Translations under genes and position numbers: made by a program
Assembly: GCA_015068725.1 (NCBI GenBank)
Contig: SVKA01000015.1
Coordinates: forward strand, 1-41,102
Length of the DNA stretch: 41,102 nucleotides
Source of the DNA: Oscillospiraceae bacterium
GTDB lineage: Bacteria > Bacillota > Clostridia > UBA1381 > UMGS1253
Reading direction: 5' to 3'
Shown here: positions 34,272 through 41,102 of the stretch, one piece after another
Layout: each line of letters begins with the position of its first letter
Numbering within the stretch: the stretch's first letter is position 1
Notes under the pieces: generated by a model
The model's database searches: none
The model's input: only the letters and a program-made list of their open reading frames with translations
What the model was told of the DNA's origin: nothing

Positions 34272-35282
34272 ATGAAAATTGCAGTTATAGGTTCGGGCAG
34301 CTGGGGCAGCGCTATCACTTCCCTTTTAGCATCAAAAGGGTTTGAGGTTTTTTTATGGTCATGGTTGGAAGAAGAAACCCAAAGACTTAAACAAGACCGT
34401 GAAAACAAAGAGTTTTTACCAGGTATCAAGCTTGATGGCGATATCACATTTTCACACGATATGGGCGTTTGTGTAAAAGATGCATCGCTTATCGTTTTAT
34501 CAACACCTTCGCACGCTGTGCGAAATATCGCAAAAGAGCTTGCAAAGCATATTGCCCCGGGACAAATCGTTTTAAATATTGCAAAAGGACTTGAAACAAG
34601 CACTCTCAAGCGCTTGTCCGAGGTTATAAAGGACGAAATCCCCGACGTGCGTCTTGGTGTTATGAGCGGTCCTTCCCACGCAGAAGAGGTTGCTCGCGGC
34701 ATACCGACGGCAAACGTGGTTGCCTCTGATGATGAGGAAATTTCATTGGTTGTTCAGGATATTTTTATGAACAACTCCTTCCGTGTTTATACAAGCGATG
34801 ATATGCTTGGTGCGGAGATTGGCGGAGCTATTAAGAACGTAATAGCTCTTGCGGCAGGAATTGCGGTAGGACTTGGTTGTGGAGATAATACAATCGCTGC
34901 GCTTATGACACGCGGAATTGCCGAAATTTCACGTCTTGGTATCGCTTTAGGAGCAAAACAGGAAACCTTTGCAGGACTTACGGGTATAGGCGATTTGATA
35001 GTTACATGTATGAGCAACCACAGTCGTAACAGACGTGCGGGCGTGCTTATAGGTCAGGGAAAAACACTAAAAGAAGCAACAGATGAGGTTCATATGGTTG
35101 TTGAAGGTGTAAACGCATGCGCCGCAGCGCATGAGCTTGCAAAAAAATATAATGTATCAATGCCCATAACCGAGTGTGCATATCGCGTGCTTTTTGAAAA
35201 TATGCCTGTAAAAGATTCTGTCGCTCAGCTTATGGGACGAGCAAAACGCGCCGAAAGTGAACGCGATATAATAAACTGGTAA
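34272..35282 (+). CDS. gpsA: Glycerol-3-phosphate dehydrogenase [NAD(P)+]
   Basis: A 336-residue dehydrogenase reducing dihydroxyacetone phosphate to glycerol 3-phosphate for lipids. The N-terminal cofactor loop is IAVIGSGSWGSAITSLLA. GPSHAEEVARGIPT near 136, GGAIKNVIALAAGIAVGLG near 188-206 with the catalytic lysine, and TGIGDLIVTCMSNHSRNRR near 238 are hallmarks. AAGGAGG precedes the ATG. It directly follows plsY, which uses its product. Confidence 0.96.
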   Translation: MKIAVIGSGSWGSAITSLLASKGFEVFLWSWLEEETQRLKQDRENKEFLPGIKLDGDITFSHDMGVCVKDASLIVLSTPSHAVRNIAKELAKHIAPGQIVLNIAKGLETSTLKRLSEVIKDEIPDVRLGVMSGPSHAEEVARGIPTANVVASDDEEISLVVQDIFMNNSFRVYTSDDMLGAEIGGAIKNVIALAAGIAVGLGCGDNTIAALMTRGIAEISRLGIALGAKQETFAGLTGIGDLIVTCMSNHSRNRRAGVLIGQGKTLKEATDEVHMVVEGVNACAAAHELAKKYNVSMPITECAYRVLFENMPVKDSVAQLMGRAKRAESERDIINW

Positions 35283-35309
35283 AAGCGGTTTGTATTTTTG
35301 GAGGGAATT

Positions 35310-36578
35310 ATGGAATATCTTGTTCTGGCAGTATGTATTGCCTCGCTTATTTTATCCTTGACATTGTTAATAAAATTGTCGTCTGTATCAAAAAATAATG
35401 GCGCAGATAATTTTGACGCTTTTAAAAAGCAGATTTTCGACGAAATGCGTAATTCACGCATAGAAAATGCAAAAAACACTCAAGAAAATATGAAAATGAT
35501 TTCCGACATTTTGTCCGACACACAAAAGACAAGTGCGCAAATGCAGGACAATCGTCTTAAAGAAATAGCAGAACGTTTTAAGCAGTTTTCTCTTGAAAAT
35601 GAGCAAAAACTTGAAAATATCCGTATCACTGTTGAAAACAGATTGAAAGCAGTTTCCGAAAATAATGAAAAGCAACTTGAAAAAATGCGTGAAACTGTTG
35701 ATGAAAAGCTCCAGAAAACACTTGACGAGCGCATAAGTCAATCATTTAAACTTGTAAGTGAAAGGCTTGAACAGGTTTACAAGGGACTCGGCGAAATGCA
35801 GACACTTGCAGTCGGTGTTGGCGATTTGAAAAAGGTGCTTTCAAACGTAAAAACGCGTGGTATTCTCGGCGAGATACAGCTTGGAGCAATTTTAGAGGAA
35901 ATTTTATCGCCCGAGCAATATAAGACAAATGTTGTAACAAAGCCTTCTGGACGTGATGCGGTTGAATTTGCGGTATGTCTTCCCGGAAGCGATGATGAGG
36001 TTGTATACCTTCCAATTGACTCGAAATTCCCCGCTGATATGTATACAAATCTCGTGGACGCATACGATAGCGGTGATGCTGCGCTGATTTCTGCGGCAGG
36101 AGCGGCGCTTGAAAGAAGTATAAAGCTTTCGGCAAAAACAATTCACGACAAATATGTTTCGCCGCCGCAGACAACCGAGTTTGCGATTATGTTCCTCCCC
36201 TTCGAAGGATTATATGCCGAGGTTGTTCGCCGCGGACTCATAGAACCACTTGCGCGTGATTATAAAATAAACATAGCAGGACCTACAACTATGGCATCAC
36301 TTCTTAACAGTCTTCAAATGGGCTTTCGCACGCTTGCTATACAAAAACATTCCGGCGAGGTCTGGAACGTGCTTGGTGCCGTTAAAACGGAGTTTGATAA
36401 GTTTGGTGATGTGCTTATACAGACACAGACTCGGCTTGAACAGGCAAACAAAGAACTTGATAAGCTTGTAGGTGTGCGCACAAGAAAAATACGCAGTACA
36501 CTCAAAAAAATCACATCTTTATCAGAGATTGATGCGGCAAAACTTTTAGATGAAGAAGAAAATGAAAATTTAGTATAG
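35310..36578 (+). CDS. rmuC: DNA recombination protein RmuC family
   Basis: A 422-residue RmuC-type protein, linked to suppression of inversions and thought to be nuclease-related. An N-terminal hydrophobic helix (YLVLAVCIASLILSLTLL) anchors it. A long coiled coil (about 30-150) precedes the conserved core, with GILGEIQLGAILEEILSPEQY and IDSKFPADMYTNLVDAYDSG. The core ends near MGFRTLAIQKHSGEVWNVLG. The ATG at 35310 follows GGAGG; the frame could open upstream at a TTG that is itself part of the ribosome site region. It is the fifth gene in the DUF512-der transcript. Confidence 0.9.
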   Translation: MEYLVLAVCIASLILSLTLLIKLSSVSKNNGADNFDAFKKQIFDEMRNSRIENAKNTQENMKMISDILSDTQKTSAQMQDNRLKEIAERFKQFSLENEQKLENIRITVENRLKAVSENNEKQLEKMRETVDEKLQKTLDERISQSFKLVSERLEQVYKGLGEMQTLAVGVGDLKKVLSNVKTRGILGEIQLGAILEEILSPEQYKTNVVTKPSGRDAVEFAVCLPGSDDEVVYLPIDSKFPADMYTNLVDAYDSGDAALISAAGAALERSIKLSAKTIHDKYVSPPQTTEFAIMFLPFEGLYAEVVRRGLIEPLARDYKINIAGPTTMASLLNSLQMGFRTLAIQKHSGEVWNVLGAVKTEFDKFGDVLIQTQTRLEQANKELDKLVGVRTRKIRSTLKKITSLSEIDAAKLLDEEENENLV

Positions 36579-36649
36579 ACTATTTAAATAATTTATGATA
36601 AAATTATATATAATGTACTTATTATCAGCTTAATATGGAGGTATGTTTT

Positions 36650-37000
36650 ATGACACTTCAAACTGAAAATGAAAATGGTATTATCGTCATTCAAAATGAA
36701 GTTTTGGCAAAAATAGCAGGCATGGCAGCGACTCGCTGTTATGGTGTTGTTGGCATGGCAGCTCGCAAAGGTAATGGTCTTGTAGGACTTTTGTTGGGCG
36801 ATTCGATTACGAAGGGTGTAAACATTTCAACAGAAAATGACCGTATAACCATTGATTTGCACATTATGGTTGAATACGGCGTTAATATTTCAGCAATATG
36901 CGAAAGCATTATTAAAAACGTAAAATACAGCATAGAAACTATGTCCGGCTGCAAGGTTGGAAAAATTAACGTAAGCGTGGAAAGCGCTCGTGTCGATTAA
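36650..37000 (+). CDS. Asp23/Gls24 family envelope stress protein
   Basis: A 116-residue YloU-like protein. The core NEVLAKIAGMAATRCYGVVG and VNISTENDRITIDLHIMVEY, ending in a VGKINVSVESARVD block, fits the Asp23 domain. Members in this position usually precede the fatty-acid kinase gene fakA and recG, as here. The function of this small cytoplasmic form is not established; larger paralogues associate with the membrane under cell-wall stress. The ATG at 36650 follows GGAGG, while an earlier ATG overlaps that site. Confidence 0.9.
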   Translation: MTLQTENENGIIVIQNEVLAKIAGMAATRCYGVVGMAARKGNGLVGLLLGDSITKGVNISTENDRITIDLHIMVEYGVNISAICESIIKNVKYSIETMSGCKVGKINVSVESARVD

Positions 37001-37024
37001 TGTCTTTGGGGGGAGATTAAAATA

Positions 37025-38671
37025 ATTACTTCAATTGATGGTATACAGTTTGCCAATATGCTTATTTCGGCATCAAATCACCTCAATAACAATAAGGTGG
37101 CTGTCGATAAGTTAAACGTATTCCCCGTTCCGGATGGTGATACGGGTACAAATATGTCGCTTACTTTTACTGCGGCATCACAGGAAATTAAAAAGTTTAT
37201 AACTCCTGCAATCGGAGATGTTGCAAAGACTCTTTCAAGTGCATCTCTTCGTGGTGCAAGAGGTAACTCGGGAGTTATTCTCTCGCAGCTTTGCCGTGGT
37301 CTTGCAAAAAGTCTTGAGTCAAAACAAAACGCTGATTCAAAAGAGATTGCAGCGGCTTTAAAATGTGCTTCTGATACTGCGTACAAGGCGGTTATGCGCC
37401 CTACCGAGGGAACAATTTTGACAGTTGCGCGCGAATTTGCCGAGGCGGCCGTTAAAATTTCGCAGCGTGAAGAAGATGTTTGCGCTATGCTAAAAGAAGC
37501 GATTGATGTAGCTAAAACAGCTCTTGATAATACACCAAATCAGCTTCCCGTTTTAAAAGAAGCAGGCGTTGTTGATGCCGGTGGTGCCGGTCTTGTTGTG
37601 TTGCTCGAAGGTGCATACCATGCCCTTTCAACAGGCGAGCTTGTCGAGATAAAAGAAGCGGTAAAACAAACAACATCCGGAGCAGTGCAAGCTTCAATAG
37701 ATGTTGAAAACATCAAATTTGCATACTGTACAGAGTTTATTATTGATAAAAAATCTGCAAGTGTTGATGTAAAGCGTTTTAGCGAGGTTATCGATCCAAA
37801 GGGCGATTGCAAGCTTGTAATTGATGACGATGAGATTGTAAAGGTTCATATTCATACAAACAATCCGGGCTTTGTGCTTGAAGAAGCGCTCAAGCTTGGT
37901 ATGCTTTCGCGCATTAAAATTGATAATATGAAGCTTCAGCACACAACCATAATGGAATCAGAGGGTGGCTCCCCTGTTGAGCAGCAGGCTGATGCACAAA
38001 AACCAAAGCAGCACAAAAAATATGGTTTTGTCAGCGTTGTCGCAGGCAGTGGTCTTGCAGATATTTTCTCTGATTACGGCGTTGATGAAATAATCGAAGG
38101 CGGACAGACAATGAACCCGAGCACCGACGATATTTTAAGCGCGGCTGAGAATATTGATGCGGATTGTATATTCATACTTCCTAACAACAAAAATATAATT
38201 CTTGCGGCAAATCAGGCGCAGGAGCTTAGTGATAAAAACATCGTGGTTATTCCTACAAAGACCGCTCCGCAGGGTATCGCTGCTATGATGGCATTTTTGC
38301 CTCACGTAGAACAAGACGTAAACGAGCAGTCAATGTGCGAGGCTATTTCAAATGTAAAAACAGGTCAGGTAACATATGCTGTTCGTGATACAAGCGTTTC
38401 AGGAACAGAAATTAAATCAGGTGATATAATAGGAATAGCTGATGGAGAAATCAGCGCTGTTTCAAGCACGCCTGATGAAGCTTTGTTAAAGCTTGCAGAA
38501 GAGATGACCGACGATGACTCCGAGGTTATCACAGTATATTATGGCGAGGATATTTCCGACGAGCAGGCAAATGATATTCTTGATACTCTCGAGGAAAAAT
38601 ACGACGATATAGACGTTTTATTACAAAAAGGAAATCAGCCGCTTTATTATTATATTCTTTCGGTTGAATAA
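37025..38671 (+). CDS. fakA: Fatty acid kinase catalytic subunit FakA (DAK2 domain, YloV-like)
   Basis: About 548 residues. The N-terminal DAK2 ATP-binding domain has LNVFPVPDGDTGTNMSLTF near 30 and RGARGNSGVILSQLCRGL near 78. A cysteine-containing middle domain (AYCTEFIIDKKSAS) and a DegV-like C-terminal domain (KNIVVIPTKTAPQGIAAMM) follow. With FakB proteins it phosphorylates exogenous fatty acids. No in-frame ATG exists before 37058, which would drop about 11 conserved residues (TSIDGIQFAN). Homologues begin MKTIDG-like, so an ATT at 37025 (or ATA at 37022) after GGGGGGAG is the probable start. FakB is not nearby. Confidence 0.9.
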   Translation: MTSIDGIQFANMLISASNHLNNNKVAVDKLNVFPVPDGDTGTNMSLTFTAASQEIKKFITPAIGDVAKTLSSASLRGARGNSGVILSQLCRGLAKSLESKQNADSKEIAAALKCASDTAYKAVMRPTEGTILTVAREFAEAAVKISQREEDVCAMLKEAIDVAKTALDNTPNQLPVLKEAGVVDAGGAGLVVLLEGAYHALSTGELVEIKEAVKQTTSGAVQASIDVENIKFAYCTEFIIDKKSASVDVKRFSEVIDPKGDCKLVIDDDEIVKVHIHTNNPGFVLEEALKLGMLSRIKIDNMKLQHTTIMESEGGSPVEQQADAQKPKQHKKYGFVSVVAGSGLADIFSDYGVDEIIEGGQTMNPSTDDILSAAENIDADCIFILPNNKNIILAANQAQELSDKNIVVIPTKTAPQGIAAMMAFLPHVEQDVNEQSMCEAISNVKTGQVTYAVRDTSVSGTEIKSGDIIGIADGEISAVSSTPDEALLKLAEEMTDDDSEVITVYYGEDISDEQANDILDTLEEKYDDIDVLLQKGNQPLYYYILSVE

Positions 38672-38685
38672 AAGGATTGATTTTT

Positions 38686-40722
38686 ATGTTAAACAAGCCT
38701 GTCAATGTATTATCAGGAATTGGTGATGCAAAGGCAAAATTATTTGCACGTATAGGAATATACAGTGTTGCCGATTTGCTTTTGTACTTTCCACGTGATT
38801 ATGAAGACAGAACAAAAATTGTTCCTATATTTGAAGCAAACGATTCAGAAACGGTGTGCATAAAAGCCACCGTTTTTTCGGCTGTTTCAGAAAAAAGAAT
38901 AAGCAAATCTCTTTCGCTTTATAATGCAGATTTGGTTGATGAAAGCGGCAAGATTACAGCTACATGGTTTAACAACAAGTACATAAAAAACAGTATTATC
39001 AAAGGAAATTCGTATACATTTTATGGCAAAATCAAAAAAATGGGTTCAAAAAAGTTTATTGAAAATCCAATTTTTGAGAAAATCGAGGCAAAGCAGCTTG
39101 TAACGGGCAAAATTGTTCCTATTTATCCACTTACTGCTGAGCTTACGCAAAAAACAGTTCAAAAGGCAATTGCATCAGCACTTGAAAAGTGTCCCACTTT
39201 TAAGGAAACACTCCCCCGCTCTTTGATAGAAAAGTATAACCTACTCGGTTTTGATGAAGCAGTGCGTACAATTCATTTTCCCGCTGATTTTGACAGTTAT
39301 TCACGCGCACGCAGACGTCTTGTATTTGATGAATTGTTAACGCTTTCTTTAGCACTTTCAAAAATAAAAACATCAAAGACTAATGCTTTGCAAAAAGCAA
39401 ATATTGACACCGCGTACACAAAAGAATTTATTAATTCTCTCCCCTTTTCGCTTACAACAGCACAAACAAAGGTTATAGATGAAATTTGCGACGACTTGTC
39501 GCAAAATGTGCCAATGAACAGACTTGTTCAGGGTGATGTAGGTTCGGGAAAAACAGTAGTTGCTGCCGCAGCGATGTATGCGTGCGCAAAAAGTGGGTAT
39601 CAATCGGCACTTATGGTGCCGACCGAGGTTTTGGCAAAGCAGCATTATGAAAGCTTTAAAAAGATGATGGATTGCCATAACATAAACGTATGTCTGCTTG
39701 TCGGCTCTATGAGCGCTAAAGAAAAGCAAAAAGCATATGAAGATATAAAAAACGGAGACGTCGACATCATAATCGGTACTCACGCTATGATACAAGAAGG
39801 CGTAATTTATAAATCACTTGCGCTCGTTATCACTGATGAACAGCATCGTTTTGGTGTTGGTCATCGTGACAGCATTGCTCAAAAGGGCGATAATCCACAC
39901 ATTCTTGTAATGAGCGCAACGCCGATACCACGTACGCTGGCGCTTATATTATACGGCGACCTTGATATTTCAATCATCGACGAGCTTCCACCAGGAAGAA
40001 AAAGTGTTCTCACGTATTGTGTAGACGAAAAAATGCGAGAGCGCATATTTGCATTTATAAAAAAACACGTTTTAAACGGCAGACAAATATACATAGTTTG
40101 TCCTTTGATTGAAGAGACTGAAAGCAGCGATTTAAAAAATGTTACAGACTATGCAGATATGCTAGGGACAAAAATTTTCCCAGAGTTTCGATGCGCTCTT
40201 TTGCACGGCAAACTGAAAAGTGATGTAAAAGAAGATATCATGACTCGTTTTAAAGCAGGAGAAATAGATGTTTTAATATCCACAACGGTTATTGAGGTTG
40301 GCGTCGATGTTGCCAATGCAAACGTTATGATAATAGAAAATGCAGAGCGTTTTGGTGTAAGTCAGCTTCATCAGCTTCGTGGGCGCGTTGGCCGTGGCGA
40401 TGAGCAAAGCTATTGCATACTCTTTAATCAAGGCGAAGGCGAAATTGCCAAAAAGCGTATGCAAATAATGTGTAGTTCTAATGACGGTTTTTATATTTCC
40501 GAGCAAGATTTGATGCTTCGTGGTCCAGGTGATTTTTTTGGTACAAAGCAGCACGGACTACCCACTATGCGAATTGCAAACTTATTTAATGATATGGATA
40601 TATTAAAAGAGGTACAAAAAGCCGTAAGTGAGCTTTTTGATTCTACTCTTCATTTGACCAATGAAGAAACTAATGCCCTTGAAAAAAAGATTTCTTTGCT
40701 TACAGACAGGATACTTTTATAA
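38686..40722 (+). CDS. recG: ATP-dependent DNA helicase RecG
   Basis: A 678-residue branch-migration helicase that remodels stalled forks and Holliday junctions. The N-terminal wedge/OB domain (about 1-190) begins VNVLSGIGDAKAKLFARIGI. Walker A is QGDVGSGKTVVAAAAMY near 285. The DEQH box is in ITDEQHRFGVGHRD. SATPIPRTLALILYGDLDIS and QLRGRVGRGDEQSYCILF are further helicase motifs, and the C-terminus has DLMLRGPGDFFGTKQHGLP. The ATG at 38686 follows AAAGGA; the frame also opens at a TTG 9 nt earlier. It follows fakA by 14 nt. Confidence 0.96.
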   Translation: MLNKPVNVLSGIGDAKAKLFARIGIYSVADLLLYFPRDYEDRTKIVPIFEANDSETVCIKATVFSAVSEKRISKSLSLYNADLVDESGKITATWFNNKYIKNSIIKGNSYTFYGKIKKMGSKKFIENPIFEKIEAKQLVTGKIVPIYPLTAELTQKTVQKAIASALEKCPTFKETLPRSLIEKYNLLGFDEAVRTIHFPADFDSYSRARRRLVFDELLTLSLALSKIKTSKTNALQKANIDTAYTKEFINSLPFSLTTAQTKVIDEICDDLSQNVPMNRLVQGDVGSGKTVVAAAAMYACAKSGYQSALMVPTEVLAKQHYESFKKMMDCHNINVCLLVGSMSAKEKQKAYEDIKNGDVDIIIGTHAMIQEGVIYKSLALVITDEQHRFGVGHRDSIAQKGDNPHILVMSATPIPRTLALILYGDLDISIIDELPPGRKSVLTYCVDEKMRERIFAFIKKHVLNGRQIYIVCPLIEETESSDLKNVTDYADMLGTKIFPEFRCALLHGKLKSDVKEDIMTRFKAGEIDVLISTTVIEVGVDVANANVMIIENAERFGVSQLHQLRGRVGRGDEQSYCILFNQGEGEIAKKRMQIMCSSNDGFYISEQDLMLRGPGDFFGTKQHGLPTMRIANLFNDMDILKEVQKAVSELFDSTLHLTNEETNALEKKISLLTDRILL

Positions 40723-40766
40723 AAAATTCAAATATTTTACTTGGCATTTGTGGAAGAAATTACACC

Positions 40767-40795
40767 TTATAAAAACTTGTTTTTTACACAAATTA
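40767..40795 (+). promoter_or_regulatory. Possible sigma-G-type promoter of the spore protein gene
   Basis: TTATA (40767-40771) and CAAATTA (40789-40795) are 17 bp apart, each one base from the sigma-G elements GHATR and CATHHTA. Position fits a short leader. A competing pair, GCATT/CACCTTA at 40744-40769, has only 14 bp spacing. Confidence 0.3.
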
Positions 40796-40828
40796 TGTTT
40801 GTAAACCAAACAAGGAGGTGAAAACACA

Positions 40829-41086
40829 ATGGCAAGCAACAAAAAGAATTTGGTTCCTGAAGCAAGAGCTGCTCTTGATAAGTTTAAGATGGAGGCTGCA
40901 TCAGAAGTAGGCGTAAACTTGAAGCAGGGTTACAACGGTGACCTTACAAGCAAGCAGGCTGGTTCAGTTGGAGGACAGATGGTAAATCTGATGACACCGC
41001 AACAACAATGGAAGTTCCAAAGAACCAACAGAAATGTCAACGGACATATGATGGATATTAACTTCACGATGGTTGTTGGACTGTAA
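40829..41086 (+). CDS. Alpha/beta-type small acid-soluble spore protein
   Basis: An 85-residue spore DNA-binding protein. LVPEARAALDKFKMEAASEV (8-27) contains the GPR protease site expected after E26, and GYNGDLTSKQAGSVGGQMV (34-52) is the second conserved block. Such proteins coat forespore DNA and protect it from UV and heat. The C-terminal 33 residues (from NLM) are Gln/Asn/Met-rich and do not resemble the usual MAEQQL-type tail; typical members are 60-72 residues. A strong AAGGAGGTG ribosome site precedes the ATG. It is probably transcribed alone in the forespore. Confidence 0.88.
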   Translation: MASNKKNLVPEARAALDKFKMEAASEVGVNLKQGYNGDLTSKQAGSVGGQMVNLMTPQQQWKFQRTNRNVNGHMMDINFTMVVGL

Positions 41087-41102
41087 CCAAACTACTTCTA
41101 TT

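Noticed and set aside
40744-40769. GCATT-CACCTTA as the spore protein promoter
   Set aside because: The spacing of 14 bp is shorter than expected. The TTATA-CAAATTA pair at 40767-40795 fits spacing and position better, though both are weak.

Overview
The window reads as a chromosome segment of a low-GC, endospore-forming Clostridia-type bacterium, probably an anaerobic gut lineage. Evidence is the YtxC sporulation protein, an alpha/beta-type small acid-soluble spore protein at the right end, IreB, a YuiD-type PAP2 protein, the Asp23-FakA-RecG neighbourhood, purine-rich Shine-Dalgarno sites, and many TTG/GTG starts. I see no rRNA, tRNA, CRISPR array, transposase or phage gene.

Left block (1-5.2 kb): hisS-aspS runs from a near-consensus promoter on the + strand. 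Convergent to it, on the - strand, are ytxC, with a forespore-sigma-like promoter, and a DUF6873-like protein. The gap at 4954-5227 holds a candidate small RNA. Its terminator hairpin displays a C-rich, anti-Shine-Dalgarno loop.

Long minus-strand block (5.2-15.3 kb): genes transcribed leftwards from a TTGACT-17-TATAAT promoter at 15337-15365. In order they are a KDG-kinase-like pfkB sugar kinase, a histidine phosphatase, a membrane protein, an aldose epimerase, fhs, tsaE, tsaB, rpiB, nusB, xseA, xseB, an ispA-type prenyl synthase, a YuiD-like protein and ireB. ireB also has its own promoter.

TetR regulon (15.48-24.75 kb, + strand): two transcripts start from nearly identical promoter-operator modules. 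The first encodes malic enzyme and a TetR regulator. The second encodes a NagB-like protein, a creatininase-family hydrolase, a Gfo/Idh/MocA dehydrogenase, an 858-residue PreA-PreT-ferredoxin fusion, a mannonate-oxidoreductase-like SDR and a malate/lactate-type dehydrogenase, ending at a perfect hairpin terminator. The enzyme set suggests oxidative breakdown of a cyclic polyol, sugar acid or similar compound. The substrate is not identifiable from sequence. This is the most novel-looking system in the window.

Middle minus-strand block (24.75-30.6 kb): a CYTH phosphatase-like protein, the serine pair serC-serA with its own promoter and terminator, and a separate three-gene unit (nitrilase-family amidohydrolase, AraC regulator, second Gfo/Idh dehydrogenase).

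Right block (30.9-41.1 kb, + strand): a DUF512 PDZ/radical-SAM-like protein, der, plsY, gpsA, rmuC, an Asp23 protein, fakA (probably starting at a non-ATG codon), recG, and an alpha/beta spore protein with an unusual C-terminus.
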